A stretch of 12,546 bases of DNA from Prevotellaceae bacterium (GTDB lineage Bacteria > Bacteroidota > Bacteroidia > Bacteroidales > UBA932): NCBI GenBank assembly GCA_031267155.1, contig JAIRZR010000202.1, positions 1 through 12,546 on the forward strand. The letters run 5' to 3'. Under the pieces are notes generated by a model. The model did not search any database. It worked only from the letters and a program-made list of their open reading frames with translations, and was not told the DNA's origin. This document shows positions 6,968 to 12,546 of the stretch, in pieces. The position numbers and the translations under genes were made by a program. Within the stretch, counting starts at the first letter, position 1; every line of letters starts with the position of its first letter.

Positions 6968-7338
6968 GTGCATTCCAAAATGTCGGACTGTTCAATTTTA
7001 TCAGCGGTATGGGTAAAACATTTTCAAGTTGAGATGAGCCACTTCGGACAGGTTTCCGACATTTTTCCGACAGAAAAAATCTCCCGCAGAACTGACTTCC
7101 GACTTTTTCCGACAGAAAAAGTCTCCTGCAGTACCGACTTCTGACTTTTTCCGACAGAAAAAGTCTCCCGCAGTACCGACTTCTGACTTTTTCCGACAGA
7201 AAAAGTCTCCTGCAGTACCGACTTCTGACTTTTTCCGACTGAAAAAGTCTCCTGCAATACCGACTTCTGACTTTTTTAGACTGAAACGGCTACTGTCAGG
7301 CAGCATCGTCTGTGCACAGGCGACATTTTGGAATACAC
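6968..7338. repeat. Cassette of about 370 bp bounded by an 18-bp inverted repeat
   Basis: GTGCATTCCAAAATGTCG at 6968-6985 returns in inverted form at 7321-7338 with one mismatch (17 of 18). The enclosed DNA contains the 42-bp tandem array and a third copy of the inner part of the end sequence (CCGACATTTT at 7056-7065, a perfect 10-bp inverted partner of 6977-6986). Outside the ends lie similar C/T-rich stretches, TCTCCCCCTTTC at 6954-6965 and TCTCTCCTTTC at 7339-7349, in the same orientation, which could be an imperfect target duplication. There is no transposase, so if mobile it would be a MITE-like, non-autonomous element. It sits between the mutS2 3' end and the MFS promoter. Confidence 0.65.
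7067..7276. repeat. Five tandem 42-bp units forming a hairpin array
   Basis: Units start at 7067, 7109, 7151, 7193 and 7235. Units 2 and 4 are identical, unit 3 differs from them by one base, unit 5 by two and unit 1 by several; traces of further units lie on both sides. Each junction places GACTTTTTC and GAAAAAGTC as perfect 9-bp arms around a 5-nt loop CGACA (CGACT in the last), giving four hairpins at 7101-7123, 7143-7165, 7185-7207 and 7227-7249. Because 42 is divisible by three and the unit lacks stops, frames stay open across the array (for example KKSEVGTAGDFFCR repeats), but no good start or codon pattern supports a protein. Units abut without unique spacers, so this is not a CRISPR array. 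Confidence 0.9.
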
Positions 7339-7352
7339 TCTCTCCTTTCTTT

Positions 7353-7364
7353 GCGATGCATCGC
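7353..7364. repeat. 12-bp perfect palindrome GCGATGCATCGC
   Basis: A perfect palindrome between the cassette's right end and the heptamer array, about 30 bp past the mutS2 stop. As RNA it would give a 4-bp stem with a UGCA loop, extendable by TTT/AAA across a one-base bulge. No U-run follows on either strand at once, so it is not a standard terminator. Confidence 0.55.
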
Positions 7365-7366
7365 GA

Positions 7367-7408
7367 AATTTTCAATTTTCAATTTTCAATCCTCAATCCT
7401 CAATTTTC
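7367..7408. repeat. Six tandem heptamers overlapping the end of mutS2
   Basis: The plus strand reads AATTTTC three times, AATCCTC twice, then AATTTTC once, with no interruption. The last two and a half units encode the final residues and stop of mutS2 (KIED and TGA). Such AATTTTC runs are, from memory, frequent between genes of Bacteroidales genomes. Confidence 0.85.
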
Positions 7409-9879
7409 ACGACAGTAATTCCTGCGCCGCCTGCTTCTTCCTGTTCGTCGGAGAACGTCATCACATCTCCGAAAGTTTTCAGGTAGTGTCTGATTTCTTC
7501 TCTGAGTATTCCGTTTCCCTTTCCGTGGAGTATCCTTACCTCGCCCATTCCCAGCATAATTGCCTCGTCGATAAAAGTTGCGACCAGTTCCAGGGCGTCG
7601 AAAGTTCTTTCGCCCCTTACATCCAGTGTCGATTTGAAATTAAGCCGTTTCGTCAGCATGTCGGATACGATTGACGAAGGTCTGTTTTTCCCGGCATTTC
7701 CGTTCTGGGGAACCCTTTCGATCCTGTCGGGGGCGACATTCACGATTATATTTCCCATAGCCACAGCGACACTGTTGCTTCCGACCGAGATAATCTCCCC
7801 GACAGCGCTCTGTTCCCTTATTTTCACCCTGTCGCCGGGAGCCAGCCGGCTGTCGGCGGTGTCCGTTTCCGCCTGCACTGCCGTTTTCTGTTCATTAGCT
7901 TTCCGTTCCCTTCGTTTTTTTATCTTCCGCATTCTGCGTTCCATTTTGCCGTCGGCAAATTCGTTACCGGAAACGGTTTCCTTAATTTCCTCCAGTCTGT
8001 TTCGTGCAAGTCTGGTTTTTTCCCTGTCTGCCTGGGATTCCTTGATTGTCCGTATTGTATTTTCGATTTCCCTGTTTGCCGAAGCGAGGATTTTTTGCGC
8101 CTCCTCCCTTGCTTCGCCGATCAGTTTTTTGCGCATGTCTCTGATTTCCGTCAGTTCCTTTTCGTATATATCCGTCAGTTCGTCGAGTTTTTTATCGGTT
8201 TTCCGGATACGGTCCCTTTTACTCTCCCAGTATTTTCTGTCTCTGGCGATTTCTCTGAGGCTTTTTTCCATTTTCACCTGCCGGTTTCCGAGTTTCGATT
8301 CCGCCTCCTTCAAAACAGTTTCGGGGAGGCCGATTTTTCTTGCTATCTCGAAGGCAAACGAGCTTCCGGGGATACCCGTTTCCAGCCTGAACAGGGGCTG
8401 AATATTCTGGCTGTCGAACAGCATTGCGCCGTTGACAATGCCTTCCGTTGAGGAGGCAAAATATTTCAGACTGGTATAGTGAGTACTTATCAGTCCGAAT
8501 GCTTTCTTTTTCAGGATATCCGCGAGAACGGCCTCGGCGATTGCCCCTCCTGCGGACGGCTCCGTTCCCGTGCCGAACTCGTCTATCAGGACAAGCGTGC
8601 GCCCGTCGGCGTTTTTCATGAAAAATTTCATGCTGGCAAGATGCGAGCTGTATGTGCTTAAATCGTTTTCCAGCGACTGTTCGTCGCCGATGTCTATGAA
8701 TATATTGTTGAAAATGCCCGTTTCCGAGACTTCCGAAGCCGGGATCAGGAATCCGCACTGCAGCATGTACTGCAGCAGTCCCACGGTTTTTATGCACACC
8801 GATTTGCCTCCGGCATTTGGTCCCGAGACAAGCAGAATGCGCTGTTCCTCATTCAAATCAATATCTAATGGCACCACCTCCCTGTTCTCCCTTGCCAGCG
8901 CCTTTGCCAGCACCGGATGCCTTGCTCTTTTCAGGCTTATGCAGAGTTCGTCTCTGGCGATCACGGGCATTCCCGAACCCGTTTCGATTGCATAGTATGC
9001 CTTGCCCCTGATGAAATCCATATCCGTAAGGATGTCTTCGGCCATGGCGATATCCTCGCAGTAGGGCTGCATGAAGTCCGTTACGGCGACAAGGATTTTC
9101 ATGATTTCCCTCTGTTCGGCAAACTCCAGTTCCCTGATGCTGTTGTTCAGTTCCACGACTTCCATCGGCTCGATAAAAACGGTGCGTCCCGTTGATGATT
9201 CGCCGAGAAGCAGCCCCTTCAGCTTGCGCTTGTTGGCAGCCGGAACCGGAATTGCGGCATGTCCGTCGCGCATGCTTATCCCGGCATCCGCCTCGACGAT
9301 GCCGCTGCTCCGCGCCGCCTTGAGTATCGCCTGCATGCGTTTGCCGGCGCTTGACTGCCTGGAACGGATTTCCCTGCGGATATCGAACAGATCGGGCGAA
9401 GCGCTGTCGCTGACCCGGGCATTGCTGTCTATTATCCGGTCTATCTCCGCGACCACCTTCGACAGGAAATACTTTTCTCCCGGAGCCGGACTGTCCGGAA
9501 TGGCGGATGAAACCAGCGCCTGCAGGGCGGGATATTCGCTGCCTTTCCTGTTGAAGTACAGCGATATTCGTCTGACGGTATCAAGCGCTGTCCGCAGACC
9601 AAGCAGTTCGGCGGGTTCGAGATAGCTGCCGGCGACCTTTATCTTCGGCAGGAAACGCGCGGTGTCCACATAGCCGCTGTCGGGAAACGAATCGTCCATC
9701 ATGCATATCGTTTTCATTTCCGCCGTCTGCGACAGCGAGTTCATTACTTCGTCCTTCCTGCAGGAAAAACATGCCGAACCGGCTTTTTCCTTTGCCGACA
9801 GGGTTACGCACTTGTTCTGAACATAAGCTCTAACCCTGTCAAAACCTGTTTTCTGTTCAAAGCTTTCGGGGTATATCAT
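7393..9879 (-). CDS. mutS2: MutS2 family DNA-binding ATPase/endonuclease with Smr domain
   Basis: 828 residues, complete. Domain order is that of MutS2: an N-terminal core and clamp region, the ATPase with Walker A GPNAGGKS at 353-360, Walker B LVLIDEFG at about 429-436, and the STHYTSLK signature after it; a long charged coiled coil (about 510-650); then a C-terminal Smr nuclease domain with LDVRG at 752-756 and HGKGNG at 785-790. It lacks the mismatch-recognition domain of MutS. Known members suppress homologous recombination by acting on branched DNA, and some rescue stalled or collided ribosomes. The start is fixed by a 4-bp ATGA overlap with the upstream MutS-like gene, implying coupled translation. 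The C-terminal KIED is encoded by heptamer repeat DNA. The identification is firm; which of the two roles dominates here is open. Confidence 0.96.
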   Translation of the reverse strand: MIYPESFEQKTGFDRVRAYVQNKCVTLSAKEKAGSACFSCRKDEVMNSLSQTAEMKTICMMDDSFPDSGYVDTARFLPKIKVAGSYLEPAELLGLRTALDTVRRISLYFNRKGSEYPALQALVSSAIPDSPAPGEKYFLSKVVAEIDRIIDSNARVSDSASPDLFDIRREIRSRQSSAGKRMQAILKAARSSGIVEADAGISMRDGHAAIPVPAANKRKLKGLLLGESSTGRTVFIEPMEVVELNNSIRELEFAEQREIMKILVAVTDFMQPYCEDIAMAEDILTDMDFIRGKAYYAIETGSGMPVIARDELCISLKRARHPVLAKALARENREVVPLDIDLNEEQRILLVSGPNAGGKSVCIKTVGLLQYMLQCGFLIPASEVSETGIFNNIFIDIGDEQSLENDLSTYSSHLASMKFFMKNADGRTLVLIDEFGTGTEPSAGGAIAEAVLADILKKKAFGLISTHYTSLKYFASSTEGIVNGAMLFDSQNIQPLFRLETGIPGSSFAFEIARKIGLPETVLKEAESKLGNRQVKMEKSLREIARDRKYWESKRDRIRKTDKKLDELTDIYEKELTEIRDMRKKLIGEAREEAQKILASANREIENTIRTIKESQADREKTRLARNRLEEIKETVSGNEFADGKMERRMRKIKKRRERKANEQKTAVQAETDTADSRLAPGDRVKIREQSAVGEIISVGSNSVAVAMGNIIVNVAPDRIERVPQNGNAGKNRPSSIVSDMLTKRLNFKSTLDVRGERTFDALELVATFIDEAIMLGMGEVRILHGKGNGILREEIRHYLKTFGDVMTFSDEQEEAGGAGITVVKIED

Positions 9880-11663
9880 GGTTCAAATAATATTTTCTGC
9901 ATAAGGAATGTGGCGTTCATGTTACGTGCGATTCCCTCGTTGATTCTGTAGCTGAACGTCAGCCTGTCGCCTTCTATTTCAGCCTCGAAGCAGCAGTTCC
10001 TGATGTTTTCGGGAAATTCCTTTTCGAGACTGCCGAGGACGGGGTCGTGAGTGGCGACTATTCCGTTGCTGTTCATGGCGACCAGCTGCCTGATCAGAGC
10101 CAGCGAACCCTTTTGCTTGTCGATGGAATTGGTGCCCTTCAGGATTTCGTCGAGAATGACGAGCAGGGTCTCGCCCGCACGGAGACAGTCGACAATCATT
10201 TTCAGCCGCCTGAGTTCTGCAAAAAAGTACGATTCGTTGTCGTTCAGCGAGTCCGCCGTCCGCAGGCTGGTAAACAGTTTGCACGGAAAGACGGTCATTT
10301 CCGCGGCGCATACGGGCGCTCCCGTACATGCCAGGATATGATTTATCCCGACTGTTCGCAGATACGTGCTTTTCCCAGCCATGTTTGCCCCCGTAACGAC
10401 AATGAAGAATGGACGTTTCGTCATGCTCACATCATTCCTGACGCACCTGTCCCTGTGCAGCATGGGATGACCGAGGGCTTTCGCCTCGAATGTCCACTCT
10501 CCGGCAATATCCGGATATATGTATCCGGGATGGTTGTGCGCGAATATTGCCAGCGAGGCCAGTGAATCGAATTTCGCCAGGGCGGAAAACCAGGATTCGA
10601 TATGCTTTCCGTACTCCCCGATCCACTTTTCGATTTTGATGGCATACTTTACGTTCCACATCAGTACTGGATTGAAAAAGAACAGTATCGGATACGAAAA
10701 CGCCAGTCCCAGACAGTCGCAGTATGTCTTTAGCCGGTCGATTGCTTTCGAAGCCGCAGCGCTGCCGGACGGTTTCAGTGCGGACTTGAGCCTGTCAAGC
10801 TCCGCGGATGCGAAACTTTCGTCTTCCATGATCCTGAACAGGCTCGAATACTTTTTCAGCACGCCTGTTTTTTCTTCGAACAGTTCGGATATGCGCTGTA
10901 CTTTCTTCGAGGGGACAGCGCTTAAAGCGAAAGTTACGACCCACAATCCCCCAAAATATACCGAAGAAACGAAGCCAGCAAGCGCCAGAACCGCCATCGC
11001 AAGATATGCGGACGGGACGGCATATACGCATATATTCCAGAACCTGCTTCCGTGAAAAAACGGCCTGTGCGAAAAGGAAGCCGTGTCCAGCCTGTCTTTT
11101 CCCGTCAGCATGCCTTTTACCGTGTAATGCAGTATCAGCCCGTATTTTCCGTTCAGTTCTCTGACTGCTTCCTGCTGCTCGAGTATCTGTTCCCTGTTTT
11201 CCGGTGGGGAAAGGAAAATGTCTGCAAGCTTTTCCGTTCCAAACGACGTAACCGTCCGGTTTACCGACTGGAAGAAGGAGTTTTTTCCGAACAGGTCAAG
11301 ATCGGAAGCGAAGCGGTGTCCGGGGTCTGTCCTGTGTCCCGCGCCGTCGAATGCCGAGAAGTCATATTCGATGCCTTTCAGTTCGCCGGCGAGATAGCGG
11401 CATTTGGTCTCCGCATAGTTTTTTCTGCGATACAGCCTGTCGTGATGCTTGAGCAGAACCAGGAAAAGCAGCAGTCCCGACGACAGTACTGTAACCGCCG
11501 CCGCCGTACTTCCCCGCAAAATGTACGCAACCGCCAGCACGGACAGTACAAGCGCAAGCCTGAGCGTGCCCGTCCGGAATATTTTCCGTTTCAGTATCTG
11601 CAATTCGTTTTCCTGCTCTCTTACAGCAGACTGATATGAGGAAATGAGGTCTTTTATATCCAT
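9876..11663 (-). CDS. Membrane-anchored MutS-family ATPase without mismatch-recognition domains
   Basis: 595 residues, complete. The C-terminal third is a MutS domain V ATPase: Walker A TGANMAGKST at 424-433, LNDNESYFFAEL after it, Walker B LLVILDEIL at 500-508, and ATHD at 537-540. The mismatch-binding and connector domains of MutS are missing. Instead there are hydrophobic segments at about 34-50 and 52-72, a second pair at about 209-250, and a possible fifth near 318-336, so it is probably an inner-membrane protein with the ATPase in the cytoplasm. This fits a little-studied class of MutS-like proteins common in Bacteroidota; no function is established that I can name. It starts 18 bp after the nuclease gene and overlaps mutS2 by 4 bp, so joint action with MutS2 is a reasonable guess. 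Confidence 0.88.
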   Translation of the reverse strand: MDIKDLISSYQSAVREQENELQILKRKIFRTGTLRLALVLSVLAVAYILRGSTAAAVTVLSSGLLLFLVLLKHHDRLYRRKNYAETKCRYLAGELKGIEYDFSAFDGAGHRTDPGHRFASDLDLFGKNSFFQSVNRTVTSFGTEKLADIFLSPPENREQILEQQEAVRELNGKYGLILHYTVKGMLTGKDRLDTASFSHRPFFHGSRFWNICVYAVPSAYLAMAVLALAGFVSSVYFGGLWVVTFALSAVPSKKVQRISELFEEKTGVLKKYSSLFRIMEDESFASAELDRLKSALKPSGSAAASKAIDRLKTYCDCLGLAFSYPILFFFNPVLMWNVKYAIKIEKWIGEYGKHIESWFSALAKFDSLASLAIFAHNHPGYIYPDIAGEWTFEAKALGHPMLHRDRCVRNDVSMTKRPFFIVVTGANMAGKSTYLRTVGINHILACTGAPVCAAEMTVFPCKLFTSLRTADSLNDNESYFFAELRRLKMIVDCLRAGETLLVILDEILKGTNSIDKQKGSLALIRQLVAMNSNGIVATHDPVLGSLEKEFPENIRNCCFEAEIEGDRLTFSYRINEGIARNMNATFLMQKILFEP

Positions 11664-11681
11664 ATTAGCTATAGGAGCGCT

Positions 11682-12542
11682 TTAAGATCGTCCCAACCAT
11701 TTATTTAATTTTTTTACTGTTTTGTTTTGTTCTTCTATCTCTTTTTGACTTTCTATTATTTTGTCGAGCGCTGCAATAAGCCGTTCCTGCATCTGAATTA
11801 CACTCCAGTAATCTATCTCTCCTTCTATTTGCATAATCATCTGTTCGTCTTCGTATGCCCAGAGATGGTGGATTATGTGACTGTAGATCTCCGGAAAATC
11901 GTCTTCATCCACTTTAAGAATGTAGTTATTAAAGGTGTAGTGACTTTTTGCCAACCTGTTCTGGTCGAAAATGCTCAACAGTTTTTCAATATCATTACGG
12001 CATTGCTGTTTGATCTGGTCTATCTGAACTATCCATGAACGGTAATGCAGGCTTTGGACAAACTCATTGTCGCCTGCGTAAAGGTCTTCCTTTGTTGTAA
12101 CATCCTGTACCCGCCGGCTGTTCGCGTCTAATTGTATAAGCGGATGACCTGTAAAACCAGCCTCACAGGTCAGCAAAAAAATACAGTATATACTGTCATA
12201 CGTGTCGGCAGTATTTTGAAAGTACCGTTCACGGTAGCGGCGGAAACGCATTATGTCCGACGACAGTTTGGCTTTTTGCACTTCTATTATAACTGTCTTG
12301 AAATCCCCTCCGGGCAGAGATATTTTCGCAATAAAATCAAAACGGCATACGGTTAGAAATACAGTCTCTTTCTCTTCCTCTTTTTTTTTGACTGCCTCAG
12401 GCAGGACAATAGGTTTTCTGTATGAAAAATCCACTTCAAGCACTTCTTCCCCGATTATCGCGGATAAAAAGGACTTTGCTACCTTTTCATCTTCCATCAT
12501 AAACTTGAATACTACATCGTATATCGGATTTGCTATATACAT
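11682..12542 (-). CDS. Rpn/PD-(D/E)XK nuclease-family protein (transposase-like)
   Basis: 286 residues, apparently complete: the MYIANPIYDVVFKFMMEDE start is the usual N terminus of Bacteroidota members, beginning 4 bp inside the right edge. The nuclease core is visible as RFDFIAKI (Asp69) followed by FKTVIIEVQKAK (Glu87, Gln89, Lys90), the E-x-Q/K variant of the PD-(D/E)XK site, then the RFRRYRERYF helix typical of the family. The C terminus is a charged helix ending KKLNKWLGRS. Family proteins are annotated as PD-(D/E)XK transposases, and E. coli Rpn relatives are DNA endonucleases that raise recombination. It is more A+T-rich than the MutS genes, which suggests separate acquisition, but it is only 18 bp upstream of the MutS-like gene, so they may share a transcript. 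No inverted ends or partner genes show it to be mobile. Confidence 0.82.
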   Translation of the reverse strand: MYIANPIYDVVFKFMMEDEKVAKSFLSAIIGEEVLEVDFSYRKPIVLPEAVKKKEEEKETVFLTVCRFDFIAKISLPGGDFKTVIIEVQKAKLSSDIMRFRRYRERYFQNTADTYDSIYCIFLLTCEAGFTGHPLIQLDANSRRVQDVTTKEDLYAGDNEFVQSLHYRSWIVQIDQIKQQCRNDIEKLLSIFDQNRLAKSHYTFNNYILKVDEDDFPEIYSHIIHHLWAYEDEQMIMQIEGEIDYWSVIQMQERLIAALDKIIESQKEIEEQNKTVKKLNKWLGRS

Positions 12543-12546
12543 ATTT

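Noticed and set aside
6934..7032. A 32-codon plus-strand peptide starting MKRKQQHLPL
   Set aside because: It runs across the cassette's left inverted repeat, has no matching -7 box at proper distance, and shows no conserved feature.
7067..7276. CRISPR array
   Set aside because: Units are contiguous and nearly identical along their full length, with no unique spacers and no cas genes.
7353..7364. Intrinsic terminator for mutS2
   Set aside because: The palindrome gives only a 4-bp stem and no U-run follows it in the mutS2 direction.
7001..7375. A 124-codon minus-strand frame with KKSEVGTAGDFFCR repeats, and a 77-codon frame in another phase
   Set aside because: They are open only because the 42-bp unit is stop-free and divisible by three. 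The longer one needs a TTG start inside the heptamer array, and neither has a supportable start region or non-repeat domain.
7634..8401. A 255-codon Ser/Leu/Ile-rich plus-strand frame opposite mutS2
   Set aside because: It mirrors the charged coiled-coil codons of mutS2; the hydrophobic look is the complement of Glu/Lys/Arg codons.

Overview
The window looks like a chromosomal piece of a Bacteroidales-type (Bacteroidota) genome. The signs are a GH106-type exported glycosidase next to Tat-exported Gfo/Idh/MocA and TIM-barrel sugar proteins, starts without clear Shine-Dalgarno sequences, promoter -7 boxes of the form TAnnTTTG, AT-rich intergenic gaps, and short AATTTTC-type repeats between genes. 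All eight genes and the one pseudogene are on the minus strand, so the reading order runs from the right edge to the left edge.

Right block (12542 to 7393): an Rpn/PD-(D/E)XK-type nuclease gene, then two MutS-superfamily ATPases. The first is a membrane-anchored protein with only the MutS ATPase core. The second is a full MutS2 with an Smr domain. Their reading frames overlap by 4 bp, so they are probably translationally coupled. The last codons of mutS2 lie inside a heptanucleotide tandem array.

Middle (7392 to 6764): a 629-bp non-coding stretch with nested repeats. An 18-bp inverted repeat (17/18) encloses about 370 bp, including five tandem 42-bp units whose junctions form four hairpins with perfect 9-bp stems and 5-nt loops. 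A 12-bp perfect palindrome and the heptamer array lie beside it. Two operator-like inverted repeats and a -7 box precede the next gene, an MFS drug-efflux-type permease (6763 to 5381). This non-coding element is the least explained part of the window.

Left block (5380 to 1): a 643-bp gap with degenerate CGTCATTGCGA-type interspersed repeats, a -7 promoter box, and a 54-codon decayed duplicate of the 5' end of the GH106 gene. A small four-helix membrane protein follows, then a polar run of three exported sugar-processing genes: a Gfo/Idh/MocA oxidoreductase (Tat, possible lipoprotein), a xylose-isomerase-like TIM barrel (Tat) and a GH106-like alpha-L-rhamnosidase that runs off the left edge. 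The three probably act together on a sugar or glycoside in the periplasm. The GH106 remnant suggests the locus once carried two copies of the glycosidase gene, or was rearranged.
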